From positions 163,365-227,364 of the forward strand of contig WTPW01001159.1 in assembly GCA_009809945.1 (NCBI GenBank): a DNA stretch of 64,000 bases, written 5' to 3'. A program made the translations under genes and the position numbers. Positions 10,618 through 22,778 of this stretch are shown here, in pieces. This stretch comes from Gigaspora margarita. Taxonomy: Eukaryota > Glomeromycota > Glomeromycetes > Diversisporales > Gigasporaceae. Every line of letters starts with the position of its first letter. Position 1 is the first letter of the stretch. A model generated the notes under the pieces. It worked only from the letters and a program-made list of their open reading frames with translations. It was not told where the DNA came from and did not search any database.

Positions 10618-11229
10618 TATACAACATTTTGTTAAATTTGAAGAAGTTATATCGGAATGTCATGTGATTTATTCTAAGAATTCTGTTATAGAGTTTACTA
10701 ATTCACTATATATAGTGTTTTACTATAAATTACAATTAAAAAATTCTGTTAGAATTTTTTGTTATTCAGTCACTACATTATGTAGTTAACAGGTTAAGGT
10801 TTAACAAGTTGCATCAGATCTATTATCGCCAATACAGTATTCATAGTATTAAAAGTTGAGTTAATATTAGAATTCTGATTTCTATGTAAAAAAAGAACAG
10901 TTATAGCATGTACTCACTATTTTAGTGAACCAGTATATCAGGAAAAAAATATACAAAATCTTTCAAAAGAATTGCGATTGACGTGAAATCTTTCGAAAGA
11001 ATCACAATCTTTCAAAAGATTTCGGCATGCATTTTTTTCAAAATATTTTTAATAAATTTTGAAATATTTTGAATATATTGTGAAATATTATGAAATAGGC
11101 CAAATAAAACAATGAAACCCACTACCTAATTATCTTTTTTTGGGGTCGCAGGAGGTAATATGAGATAACACATTCACAATATTTTGCAATATTTCGCAAT
11201 TTTTCACAAAATTTTAAAATTTTTTAAAA
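10618..11229. other. AT-rich DNA with AATCTTTCAAAAGA repeats
   Basis: Repeated AAATCTTTCRAAAGAATTG and GAAATATTTTG motifs at 10955-11110 are mirrored at about 14060-14250. The two blocks could be the outer arms of a larger inverted structure enclosing 11230-14080. No gene. Confidence 0.45.
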
Positions 11230-14080
11230 AATAAATAAACGATATACATATTCATATACATAATCATGCTTGTTGCAAATTTTTGAACAATTTTACAGGT
11301 TTTGCAAGATTTTGCAAGGTTTCACAATTTAATATAAAATTTTATATTTTTATTTATTATTACTATACATTATATTTTTTAAGGGTAGGTGAATGTAGAT
11401 TATTTTCATATATGATCGGGTTGCAAATTTTTTTTATATAAGATACCATACATATATGGAAATCGAACTTGTATAGAACCTTCCATGTTGTATAATTGGC
11501 TGATGTAAATTGCAGATCAGTCTACGAATATGTAATTTGTGAGTTTTTTTTGTAATACTATAGTAAAAAAATTTTTTATCTCTACGCATGGCTTACAATA
11601 AAAACTTAATCAAAGTAATCGTTATGAACTAATCATATGGGGTGAAATCAATAGAAAAGGGACAAATTTTTTCTAAGTAAAAGTTTTCTTAACTTTGAAC
11701 TTAAAAATTTTGACAACTATCTTATTAAATATAATAAATTTTTTTTATTTTAATTCTAGATAATTTTAAGATTAAAAAAAAAATTTTTATCAAAATTGGT
11801 TAAGTAGTTGCCAAGATATTTTAATTTAAAAATTAATAAAATTTTACTAAAAATGATTTGTCCCTTTTCTATTGATGTCCCCCTATATGATAAGTTTTTT
11901 TTCTTTTTGGTATTATTATGCTTTACTCTTATGTTTTCAAAACTGATTCTTTTTTTTTTGTAGATCACTTGGGTTGGGCAACTGTGCTAGAATTATATCA
12001 TATGACGTGAGTAAGTGCTTTCTTCATTTACTTGATTTTATTAGTATGGTCACTACATTTTTCTTCTTATAAAGTATGCAAATCTTTGATGTGGAACGTG
12101 GAACATGGAACAGAACTTTGAGATATTCACTGCAAGCTAGTTACATGTTGTCTTATTTTTATTTTTATGTTTTTTAGACTAAAATTTTCTTTTTGTGGAA
12201 TTGAAACCAGGATTATTATATGACGTAAATAAGTAATTTTTTTTCTATTGGCCTCATCAATACAGTCACAAACGTTATGATTCTATATCACTTTTTCTAC
12301 TAATGTTCATATTTTCTATTCTCCTCCTTACTAACATTTATTTTTTTGTTTTTAGATATGATATTCTTTATTAAATGGGATCAAAACATGGAATCAAAAC
12401 TTTTAGAACTTGTGCTTTTAGTGTTAGTTTTTTAATTTTAAAGTAATACGTTGTTTTTTTTGAAAATAAGTGAGAGCTTGAAAAGGTTTATTTTTGGTTT
12501 TGAAATATCAAAAATCAGAAAGTGAAATAGAAGTTATTCGAAAATAAAATAAGTGAACGTTTTTCTTTAAAAAAATTTACAATCATAAAAGTATTTATAT
12601 TTTATTATATAAATAAGCTTACAAATAAAAATAAATATGGCTTATAATAATTAATTCGAAATCAGAAACCTGAATCTTGGTACTGAAATTTATGGTAAAT
12701 TAATAAAAAAAATCTGGCTGTTTGTCTGTCCCATACATGTTATTACGTACTTTGTATAATGCAGTAATAACTATATTTAGTCCCAATTTTGGATTGGGAA
12801 ATTATTTATTCTAGAACATCAATCAAATAAAAAAATTTTTGTACTACCTAGGCAAATTTCAATCAACCTAGACAAATTTTACGATATATACAAGTAGGTT
12901 TTTTTAAAATAGTATAAGTATTTAAAGTTTCACTATTATAAATGGAAGGATCTTACCTATGCGCCACAAATTTTTGGTTAAAATTGGCTGTATTTTAAAA
13001 AATTTTTATCAGTGGCGTATTTGTGAAACATGCATAAAATTTTTTTTGCATGCCGCTTTATATGAAAATAATCTACATTCCCCTACCCTTAAATTAAAAA
13101 TACATTTTTAATCAATATTACATATTTTATTATATATTATTATACATTCTTTTGAAAAAAAATCAACAAAACCAAAAAAAAATGAAAAAATATGAAAATA
13201 AAAATGAAAAAATAGTACTATTTTTATATTATATAATATTTTAAACTATTTTTTATACTTAATCGCATACTTTTGCACTTCATTGCTTATTTGTTCATAA
13301 AAAACTAGTCCTGCACACTTATTTTTATTTACTTGCAGTTTTGCTTCTATCGTATTCATTTTGGCTATTGGCTATCACCTTCATTTTGCTCTTTTTTCTA
13401 AATACTCTAAAAAATAGTAGGGGAAGTGAAAAAATAAAAAATGTAAACAAACTAAATAAAAAAAATAAAAAAGGCCAAATCTCCATTTCTCTGAAATAAA
13501 AGTTTGTTCTTGCAAATTCCAAATTTCAAAAGCCAGATTAATGTTCGCAAAATAGTGAAAAACTTCAGGTTGTTCTCTTGTAAGTGCCAAGGAAGTAAGA
13601 GTTGTGTTCTTGCAAAGTGCCAGAATAAAATAAGTTAATAAAAAAACTTGTGAAGACTTGTGCTTATTCATTAAAGAGTGTTCTTGGAAATTGCTAGAGA
13701 TGTCAGTTGCTTCTTGCAAATTGTTAGAAGTCTGCAAAGTTAAATGGCATTCTTGTGAAGTGCTAAAAAGTTGTTGATTTCTTGAAAGAGCTGGTATTTT
13801 TGTAAAATATAAAAAAATTAAAATAAATACTGGTAAATAGAAAAAAAACAAAGCAAAAGCCAAAAAAAAACAAAATAAAGTAAAAAAACAAAGGAAATGA
13901 AAAGAACAATATAGAAGCTAATTTATAACAAAGATCTAATCTGATCATATAATACAAAATTTGTAGATTAATTTTGATACGTATCGATGCATTTCAAAAA
14001 TATAGTCAAATGCACCTTTGGTATGATCCAGGTTACAGATATACTGAACTAGCTTGGCTTTCCAGTCTAAAATATTTTGA
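11230..14080 (-). repeat. dispersed repeat family A, copy 1 (with nested TIR element)
   Basis: In minus-strand sense it begins GACTGGAAAGCCAAGCTAG then GGATCATACCAAAGGTGCA (14007-14068), runs through GATCAGATTAGATCTTTG (near 13930), T-rich DNA with GCACTTTGCAAGAA motifs, and ends with AAATTGTGAAACCTTGCAAA and GCATGATTATG (near 11265-11340). The same order occurs on the plus strand at 47090-49220. Long T-runs create hydrophobic chance ORFs at 13325-13957. No real coding region recognised. Confidence 0.6.
11379..13092. mobile_element. 1.7-kb TIR element flanked by TTAA
   Basis: The left end TTAAGGGTAGGTGAATGTAG and the right end (complement of TTAAGGGTAGGGGAATGTAG) share inverted similarity over about 60 bp, continuing through ATTATTTTCATATA. 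TTAA at both borders would suit a piggyBac-type target, but the termini could also simply include TTAA. The shorter copy of family A lacks this insert, which supports an insertion. The interior is AT-rich, with exon-like scraps (for example 11964-12007) ending in ATATGACGTRARTAAGT, but no recognisable transposase. Confidence 0.6.
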
Positions 14081-14350
14081 AAATAGTTTGAATTATTTCA
14101 AAAAATATTTCGTATCGACTTTTAAAATATTTTGAAACCTGAAATATTTCGAAATATATTGTGAAATATTTCGAAAAATATTGCAATATACGAATTCTTT
14201 TGAAAGATTTTGCATGTTCACAAGATCTTTTGAAAGATTTTGCTATTATAAATTCACTGATGTATATAGTTAGAGTTGGAATTATTATGATTTACTGTAA
14301 AGAATTCTATTATAGAATTTATTGGTTAATACAATACATACGATAATTAA

Positions 14351-14405
14351 GACTATGCAAAGTTAATTTTTTGTTTTTATTAGACTATGCAAAGTTAATT
14401 TTTCA
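14351..14405 (+). repeat. direct repeat GACTATGCAAAGTTAATTTTT
   Basis: Two adjacent copies, about 31 bases apart, lie in AT-rich DNA. Confidence 0.7.
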
Positions 14406-14779
14406 TTTTGTATTATATAAGCCCTATAAGAAAAGTAGTACAGGTAGTAGTACAGGTTGGTGTAAGGAAAGCTCAAAATGGCACAGATCATGTGGTATGT
14501 ACAGGAACATTTTACAGAATAGCACAGCAAAAATGGCACAAATGAAACTGTGTTAACAAAAAAAAACAATGCGAAATCGATTGAAATTGATTGAAATCAA
14601 TTTTTTCTTTATTTTTTAAAAAAAAAGTGACATTATGGCAAAGAGTAGCACATAATATCATGTTATATGAAATGCTGCATTCAGATGGCATGTATGTGTA
14701 TATTACACACATGTTGGTTTATGATATATGTTGGCTCGTTTCGTGAAGAGCAAAAGATCTGTAGCTGATTTTTTTAAAA

Positions 14780-15320
14780 AAAGAGCAATATCTCATGATT
14801 TTACTGATAAAACTTCCCTATGTGTTTTAAAAACAAAAATTTATTACAAAATTTACTCATGCAGTTAGCTTGTTTATCTTATATTGATTACTTATATAAA
14901 TTTATGGTTTACTAGTTAATCCATATTGTTTTCTAGTAGCACATGAATTTACATTTACTCATGCCAAATCCTGTGCTAATTTGACTAGTAAACTACTGCA
15001 AAACCTGAGCCATTATAGTCCATTTGGCATGGGCATATGGTTCCACACAGTCCATAGAATCTGTACCAATCTGACCATATCTGTACAAATCCAGATCATA
15101 ACCTGTACCAAAAAGAACCATGCCTATCCAATGCAACCTGTGCTGATCAAGTTCAATTTTCTTATAGAGAAGATCTCTGATCAAGGTCAGGATCACATAG
15201 CTATGTGAGCACTTTTTAACTCTATATTGGACAGTCTATGGGGCAAAACCTACGTTTTTGATACTCCTGTTTTACTTTTTGATCTGATTGACATGCAGAT
15301 CCTAGTAAAAATAAAAAATT
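14780..15320. repeat. left outer arm of mirror-image satellite locus
   Basis: Blocks here (CTCATGATTTTACTGATAAA; CATGCAGATCCTAGTAAAAA; TTTGAGTGAAGATATC) recur inverted at 23470-24100 (TCATGAGATTTTTACTAAA; TTTTTACTAGGATCTGCATG; GATATCTTCGCTCAAA). The two arms bound the palindromic satellite into which the LINE inserted. The small ORFs at 14981-15208 look fortuitous. Confidence 0.55.
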
Positions 15321-15732
15321 TAAAAACTTTGAGTGAAGATATCTTGACAACTACATGCTTGTATTTTATAAAACCTTTTTGAATTGAATTCTATGGATTC
15401 ATAGAGTTCAAATAAAACAAAATTTATTGAATTTAGCAATGTAGTTGCCAAAATATCTTCGTTCAAAAATTAAAAAAAATCAAAACACCTATCAAAATAG
15501 AAGCTGTGCCAAATTTCTCTCTAACTTTGAGTGAAAATAACTCTATAATCATTTGACCAAATTTGCTAAACTCTTTTTATTTAAATCCTATGGATTTATA
15601 GAATTAAAATAAAAAATTTTCATTAAATTTAGTCAAGTGACTACTGAGATACCTTTGCTCAATATTAGTAAAAAATAAAACATCTATCAAATAGAAATTT
15701 TCCCACTAACTTTGAGCAAAGATATCTTGATA
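15321..15732. repeat. palindromic satellite, left block
   Basis: Units of about 185-200 bp each read GAAGATATCTTGACAACTAC...GAATTCTATGGATTCATAGA...GTTGCCAAAATATCTTCG, so every unit is its own inverted repeat around a GAATTCTATNNATNCATAGAATTC centre. About two units lie here and the array resumes at 22843. Confidence 0.75.
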
Positions 15733-16221
15733 AGGCAAGAACAACCAGATTTGGTGTTTTACATTACCCCTCCTCAGAGTTCCCCCCTCTCCCTCATAAT
15801 AAAAAAAAATTAGATAAATATATATAGGGCTTTAGAATTATACATGCTGACGAAATTATTTTGGGTTTTGGGATCTAAAATTAAAAAATTTTCCTGAAAT
15901 TGTTTTTGACCTATTTTACTTAAAACCCAAAATTTTTTGATTCTTTTTTTGAATAGACAAAATTATAAGAAACATAAATTATAAATTTTATTTGCTCTTC
16001 CTTATAATAAATTTTAATTTATTTTACAAAACCTGAAATAGGCATTTTTCAAAAATCAATTTTGGTGGCATCTATGTTCAGGATATTTTAGAAAATTTTT
16101 ACAGTCACAGAACATTTCAGAAAAAAATTTTTTAAAATTTTACTTTGTAAACCACCTCTCCCTCCTCCTTTAGAGAGGAAAGAGGGTAATGTAAAACACT
16201 GAATCCAGTTGGTCTTGCCTA
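15733..16221. mobile_element. 485-bp TIR element nested in the satellite
   Basis: AGGCAAGAACAACCAGATTT...TGTTTTACATTACCC at the left and GGGTAATGTAAAACACTGAA...CCAGTTGGTCTTGCCT at the right form 35-bp inverted termini. It interrupts a satellite unit, and the LINE lies just to its right. Confidence 0.7.
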
Positions 16222-16243
16222 ATCGTCTGTCCAAATTTTATAA

Positions 16244-16257
16244 AACTTTTTATCTTT
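16244..16257 (+). repeat. LINE target-site duplication, left
   Basis: AACTTTTTATCTTT here is repeated exactly at 22829-22842. It directly borders the poly(T) at 16255-16280, which is the minus-strand poly(A) tail. Confidence 0.85.
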
Positions 16258-16927
16258 TTTTTTTTTTTTTTTTTTTTTTTGGTGTTAAGGTGAGGTTTTG
16301 TCTCTATTTTTATTGATAATTTGTATGAGATTCCTCAAAGGGTTTCTCAAAATACAATTAATATTACTGTATACAAACTATATTACAAGAGTTGAAACTC
16401 AGACTATAGACAGATATACTATCTAATTTATCTGCAACCTAAATCTACTAGAGTCGTTAAAACTCATCTAGATTTGAATATGAGGTATAGAGTTAGTATT
16501 TGTATTGTATTTGATCCATTGATAGGACCATATATCAATTTTTTTAAGAGCAAGTCCAAGAGGTGGACATGAATTAGTATCTGTATCATGTAATTGATCA
16601 GGGAGACCACATCTACAACTGTAGGTGTAGTTAAATCTAGTACAGTTTGGTGGTAGTGAATAAGAATTTGAAGAGATCATAGATGAATTTGGTATAGATA
16701 AAGTATTAAGTGCTAAAGTGGAGTGTTGAGATTTTTTCATTGTGAAAGTGCAGTACAATATGGTTGCCAAAGTTGGGCATAGATGTTATCAAATATTTTA
16801 AGTAAAATTTTTATTGCAATATTGAAAGCAATTTTGTAAGAAGAGTAGCAGATATAGTATTGATTAGAGGAATTGGAATAAGGCCATGAAAAGTAGTAGA
16901 AAAAGAGGGTGTGTTGAAAGGAGAACA

Positions 16928-18430
16928 CTATTTTGGGTTTAAGCAGTTGTAGTTAAAAAGATCTGTACAGAGTTGTTGAATTTGTAAAGCAGTTATATCT
17001 GGAATTTCAGAAAAAGCAAATTGTGTAATAGTGTTTTGAATTATTTGGGTAATATTATTGTAGTGTGTGCAATAAAGCCAGTGAAACTGGTTTTCTGGTT
17101 GGCTACAAGAGATGCATCTTATATGTTTAGAATATTTAGAATTGAGTAAATTAATGTAGGGTAAAGTAGGAAGCATATGGAGTAAGATTGGCAGGGTTGA
17201 AAATTGGTACAATTATATAAGCATTTGTGATTGTTATTAAGAAAAAGCCATGTAGCATTCCAATCTATTTGGGTTGCTATAGGAATAATATGTTGGACTC
17301 TGTTTTGTGAAGACCATATTGCAATAATATGTACATTGCAAATATTTTTGATACAGGTGTGGGTTGGTTGTTCAACATTAAATTGTTTGTATTGAAGAAA
17401 AAAGAATGGGTTGTAAATATTGTTAGGGAAAAATTCTAGAAGAGAAGAATTTATATGTTCTTTTGCAAGTTTGTTAGCATAGTTGTTGAGCTCATTATCA
17501 CTATGTGCAAGAACTTTGTGAAATATGATAGTATGGGAGTATAATTGGATAAGATTAAAAAGAGTACCAAATAGGCCAATAGTTGTATGAGTAAATTTTG
17601 TTAGGGTTGTGTGTGGAGTATAAAAGGGATTTGTATTTGGATATAATAGATTGAGAAACTGTATATATGAATAGTACTATTGCAAGGGCATGTACAGATA
17701 GCTGATAGGATTGCAACTAGTTAAACTTTGTATAATGATGGCTAGTTTTGAATTTGTGCAGAAAATTGATGTATTATTTGATTCTTAAAAACCTGAATCC
17801 AGGCAATGCCCATTGAGCATTGTGAGTTACCAAGGTTGACAACAGATCCATCAGTATAGAAAGTAAATTCTAAAAGGTTAGAGTTAGCAATTGCTATTAT
17901 TTGTAGATTGTTTGATGCATTACAAGGAAGAAATATTTCTTCTATAGCTGATAAGGGTATTGATATATAAGGTAGGGTAGTATAGATAGGGAATGGCGTG
18001 ATGCTATAGAGAATATTAAGTTAAGGTAATTGGCATTAAGTTTAAGCTTGGATTTTTGTGTATAGACTTTTTTGCCAAGAAATTTTGTAGATAGTGTTGC
18101 AGAAATATCAATTGTGTATAGGTTTTGGATTCTGTCAGAGTTGAGCGAGCAACCTGTACAAGGATAGCAGCAAATGTCAGGTAATGGGTATAGTAAAGTA
18201 TTGTTTTCATCAAATTCAGAAGTCCAGTGAGTAATAGAGATAGTATTTGTTTGTTGGTCAAATTGTCATGCCTTTTCTATAATAATATTATGGTCGATAT
18301 ATGTAATATGCCATGGTTTGGCTTTGACACTAAAGTGTCCAGTTATATAGGAAAGAGAATTAGTAAAAGAGAGCTTAAATGTAGAAGAGAGTTGTCTAGT
18401 GGTATAATTGGTAATAATAATGTTTTCTAA
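16928..18430 (-). pseudogene. LINE 3' coding part: CCxxC motif, RNase H and terminal zinc-knuckle-like cluster
   Basis: The minus strand shows PDICCYPCTGCSLN at about 18143-18180, then an RNase H N-terminal motif, FTFYTDGSVVNLGNSQCSMG with GIAWIQ (about 17790-17872). Downstream come HSDNELNNYANKLAKEH (about 17435-17485), typical of the RNase H C-terminus, and a C-x2-C...H-x3-C cluster within RCISCSQPENQFHWLYC (about 17070-17120). Frames change between these segments, so the region is decayed. In related LINEs RNase H helps remove template RNA after first-strand synthesis. The C-terminal cluster is presumably nucleic-acid binding (inference). Confidence 0.75.
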
Positions 18431-18840
18431 CATAGTAAACTATCCTGGTGTCTTTTCAGATATTAGAGAACCAATTCTTGAAGAGATGTGGTTCTATGCT
18501 AGTAATGTAGTATTTTCAAATGATTTAAGTTGTTCAAGGAATATAATATGTTTAGAATGTATTTGGCATTTAAAAGTTGGATAGAGAGGGTGAGAACTAA
18601 AAAATTTTTCTAATGGGGTATATGGAAGATTGATTGTATATGGTTGCAGTATATCTGAATGTGCATAAATTGTAGAGTTCAGGTGTCTTAATAATAGAAT
18701 AATTTTAAAGGTAGTAGTGTTTTTGTTTATTCCATCAATTATAGGGTTTGGGTGCATAAGTATGTTAGTTGTTGACCACAGGTTGTTTTGTAGTTGTTGT
18801 AGTCTAATGTGTGTGCTAATACCTAATAGTTTTTTACTAT

Positions 18841-20175
18841 TTAGTCAAAGTATGAAGTTAGAGATATGATGCTGTAGTTGAATGTCCCAGATATTTTTAA
18901 TACCATAGATATTATGATTAAGTAATATACTATTAGAGGTAGTTTTAGCAGTTTAGCTTTTTGTTTAGTGGCAGTAAGATATTTTGTAAGAATTTTGTTG
19001 CAGGTTGATTGTGATAAAATGATATTATAGATTCTGTATTCAAGTATAGATATAATTACTGTATTAATAATATAACTAGCTTGCTTGTTAGTAATTATTT
19101 TGGTATTGAGAGTACTAGTGATCTCATATATTTCTTGGGTAATTAGTTTTGTTTGGGGGTATGATTTGGTATTAGTGCTAAACCAGTAATCTAGAAACTT
19201 GAAAGGAGTATGCAGAGGTTTGGTTTGAATAGAGGAATTGAGAAAAGTAATTAGGGTTAATTGATTAGTATTGGAAACTAGTACTGATTTGTAGGGGTTG
19301 ACTCTAATATTTGCTATTTGATAAAATGATGATGCTGTTTGTAGAATTTGTTGCAGCTGCTGAAAGGATTGTGCAATCCATAAAGTATCATCTATATATG
19401 CTAAAACTGAAGTTGAAGCTTCAATTTTATCAAATATAAGAGGCACAATAGTAGTTGTCCATATAGTAGTATTTGTATAACCAGAGTATGTATTAAAAAT
19501 TTTACTGATTAAAGGGTCATAGTAAATACACCAGAGTAATGGGGTTATTGTTTCTCCCTGGCCTATTCCATCTTGTACCATATAGGATTGTGTGAGTTCA
19601 AGATTGGTAATAACATGGTTTGATCGATCAGTAAGTAAATTAGAGATAATATTAACAAGTGATATAGGCATATTAAGTCGATAGAGTGCTTTTTTGAGTA
19701 AAGAAAGATTAACAGAATCATAAGCTTTACTCATATCCTGAGAGAGGGGCCATATATTCTTATAGTTGCAGTTGGCATCTTCAATAAAATTATTAAGAAT
19801 ATGAATAAGTTATTGGTACTGTTCCCAGGTAGGGCAACATAGTAGTGTGGATTAAAAATATTGTAACATGAAAAAATATGGTTGAGGTGGATAGTAAGAA
19901 TTTTGGTATATAGTTTTTTAATATGCTCAATGAGGCTAATTGGACATGTATTATTAAGATTTCCATCAAATATAGATTTTTTGTAGATAGGAAAAATACG
20001 ACCATCTTTCCATTGTTTTGAAATTTGTTGTAATATAATGCATCTATTAAGAAGGGCAGTAATTGCAGTAATAGTTTGTATTTCACAGTGCTTAAGCATT
20101 TCATAACTAATGTCTGAAGGACCATAGGCCTTGTTATTAGCAAATTGGTTGATAGTATTTATGACTTTATCTATA
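18841..20175 (-). pseudogene. LINE reverse transcriptase (frameshifted)
   Basis: Reading down from 20175 the protein contains NKAYGPSDISYEML, then GRIFPIYKK, CPISLIEHIKKLYTKIL and VALPGNST. After a frameshift near 19810 it continues DMSKAYDSVNLSLLKKAL, DGIGQGETITPLLWCIYYDP, and the catalytic box VLAYIDDTLWIAQS near 19400. These are RT fingers and palm motifs in the proper order; the YIDD box keeps both aspartates. The enzyme copies LINE RNA at a nicked target. The frameshift makes this copy non-functional as read. Confidence 0.9.
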
Positions 20176-20613
20176 GAAATTTCAGTAAGTGCTGTATTGT
20201 ACCAAGAAGATAGGATAATTGAAGAGGGCTGTATTCTATTTTCTATTTATTTTCAAAGATTGTTTGGTTGTGTGATTGATGTGCAGTCCATTAGCAGAAG
20301 TGTGATTGAATATATTGTTTAATACATGATGGATTAGTAATAATATTGTCCTCTGTTTTGATATTATCAAAATATACTGGATCAGTATGTTTGTTAAGTA
20401 TACTATTAATCATTTTAGTAGGTTGCATGAGAATTTTTTCACATCTGGTATTAATAGCAGAGTTGATATAATGCTATAAGTGCTGTGAGTTTTCAAGATT
20501 TCTGGTATTGTATTAAGTCCTCCAGGCTATTTTAGTTTGCTGAAGCAACTGGGAGAAGTTTTGGCTATTTAAGAGAGGTTGAGGAATATTGAGTTATGTT
20601 TAGAGTTGATGTG

Positions 20614-20913
20614 TTAAATTTGTATATAAATATTAGGTAATAAAGAACCATGGTTAGAGAGTGCATGTTTGGTTTGTTTCATTATACTTCTTAGATTTTG
20701 AAGATCTTTGTAGAGATCTGTAACTTTAGGTGAGAAGGTGTAATAAAAATTACGAACTGTAAATTTCTTATTGGGTATTATTTGAAAAGCAGATGTAATA
20801 ATACTAGTTTGAATTTTATGCCAAGTGTGTTCTAGTGATTCAGTAGTATTAATAGTGAGTGGGGTATTAAGAGATAGAATTTTGTTTTGGTAAGAGAAGA
20901 AAATTCTTCCCAC
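20614..20913 (-). pseudogene. LINE linker between endonuclease and RT
   Basis: A 99-codon frame (contains TWHKIQTSIITSAFQIIPNK and LYKDLQNLRSIMKQTKHAL) lies between the endonuclease and RT segments of the same element. No catalytic motif; its position identifies it. Stops separate it from both neighbours. Confidence 0.65.
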
Positions 20914-20999
20914 ATATCATAGCTCATAGCTTTGTAGTTAAATACTCTATGTTTGTACTGGGTTTTAAGTGAAGTTTTGATAACAATGTGAAAGAAAAT

Positions 21000-21700
21000 G
21001 TCAACTAGAGATTAGAATAAGATGATCACTCTGTGTAGATGTTAGAGGCTCCTGAAGAGTAAAATCAATAAGATAAGGAATAATAGAATCATGTGCCCAA
21101 ATGTAGTCTATACAGCTATAAAGGTTATTATGTTGCCAAGTGTGTTGTAGCTTGTTAGCATGATCTGAAGATTATACATATTATTGTTATAAAGATAAGA
21201 TAGCAATTTGGATTTGGATACTAATGAAATATTAGAGATATTGAAGTCACCAAAAGTAATAGGATAGAGATTAGCAGATAGTACTTGTTGAATCCATGAT
21301 ATTACTTTTTCTTGAGTTTCATTACGATAGTGTTGGTTAGTAGAAGAAAGGTATACAGATATAATTCTGAATTTGAAGTCATGTTTAAAGAAGAGATCAA
21401 TCGCAATAGCTTCTCCAGAGTGGGTTATAACATCGTGAATATATGATTTAAGTGAATTGTTGATTATTAGTCCAGTACCTCCTGCAAAATTGTCCAACTA
21501 GACCAAAAATAAATAAATTGTGGGGTATTAAAAACCTTTTTAGATTTGGAAGATTAAATTTTTGTTTTAGTTATGCTAATAATATATAGATTGTTTTTAA
21601 GGCAAAATTCTTCCCAAAGCTGTTTTTTAGTTAGTCTGTTATAGCCTTGTATGTTATGTGTTGCAATATTAAGTTTTAGTGATGAAGGTATATCATTAGA
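21000..21700 (-). pseudogene. LINE APE-type endonuclease (frameshifted, catalytic Glu lost)
   Basis: The N-terminal motif NIATHNIQGYN (near 21650) is followed by KKQLWEEFC and IISITKTKI, where the family normally has a catalytic Glu (TET-like). Here it reads Lys. Further on are GGTGLIINN, the IDLFFKHDFKFRIISVYLSS strand, FGDFNIS (Asp/Asn intact) near 21245, then, after a frameshift near 21160, CIDYIWAHDS and a terminal SDHLIL (His intact) near 21010. The endonuclease nicks target DNA to prime reverse transcription. Frameshifts near 21490 and 21160 and the Glu-to-Lys change indicate inactivation. Confidence 0.85.
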
Positions 21701-22229
21701 AGTTAAATCTGGTGTATTGTAGCCTTGTACATTGTGTGTTGCAGTATTGAATTTTAACGTTGAGGATAGATCATTAGGTATTGAAGGTATTATAGCTAAT
21801 ATATGGGATGATCCAGGTGTTAAACTGGAGTAGTTTGATGTGAATGATTTGATTTGTGACTAGTAGTATATAAAATATTGATTGGGAAAAGGTATGTTAT
21901 GGTTAGGAAGAACTTCATCTTGGGTATTGAGATATATATGTGTTTCAAGAGTTGTAATATTAATAGAGATTTTGAAAATAGTGAAAATGAATTTTTGAGT
22001 AAATATTGTATAAAGGATTTGAGTGTTTGTAAAGGTGGCAGAAGTAGGAGATTATGTTTTTTAAGGAATTTGTTGTAGCAAGGTTCTTCAAACGTATAAA
22101 ATAAATTGATATTTGAGAAAGAATTTGTATGGAGGTTTGGAGATGTATATAGTTTTAAGTTGGGTATTGGAAATAGAAGATTATTAGTAAAGATTGGTTT
22201 TTGAAAATTGTTATTGGATGATTTAAGTT

Positions 22230-22778
22230 CTACATAGCAAAGGATGGTAGGTCTCCAAAGGGAGGGAATATAAAGTGATCTAGTACAAGATTTTTATATG
22301 GGAGATAAATATGTGCTTCAGTAAAAACATAATCAAGTAGAGAATATGGCTTAACAGAAATTTTGATATATTGTTTTGAATAAAACATAGGGTAATATTC
22401 TAGTATATATTGCAAAAAAGAGCCAATAGTTTGTGGAGTAGGTAGAGTTTGTAGTCTATAATAGTAAAGAAATTTGTTGTAACATGTTGTTGGGTTATAT
22501 ATCTCAAGAGAACTAAAATTGGAGCTGATATAGCTTCTGTCATTTAAGGAATTTGTAGACAATTCAATTTCTTCATTATTGAAGTCTTTTTCTAATAGGG
22601 ATTCATTATAAATTTCTGATATTAGATAGTTGTTAGAGTTAGTAGCAGTTAGTAGTAAAAAGGTTTTGGAGGAAAGTTGTACTTCAGAAGAAGATGAAGA
22701 TATGGTATCTGAAGTATTGTCTTCTGTAGAGATGCTCACCATTTTAAGCTCAGTTCTTACAGCTGTACAGGATACCAT
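22230..22778 (-). pseudogene. LINE N-terminal ORF, unrecognised domain with internal repeat
   Basis: This 182-codon frame starts near the 5' end of the LINE (50 bases inside the target duplication). It is Ser/Thr/Asn-rich at the start, then contains TCYNKFLYYYRLQTLPTPQT and SFLQYILEYYP. A similar module (CYNKFLKKHNLLLLPPLQT, SFIQYLL) follows after the stop, near 22000-22090, so the domain is duplicated. No known fold recognised. Its position suggests an ORF1-like, RNA-binding or packaging role, which is inference only. Confidence 0.6.

Noticed and set aside
11964-12230. Two exon-like scraps ending ATATGACGTRARTAAGT
   Set aside because: They look like duplicated donor sites but the preceding sequence has stops and the two do not align well; recorded only as a curiosity inside the TTAA-flanked element.
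13325-13957. Hydrophobic ORFs of 64-160 aa on the minus strand
   Set aside because: They arise from T-rich repeat family A; the equivalent region of copy 2 (47553-47882) does not keep the same protein.
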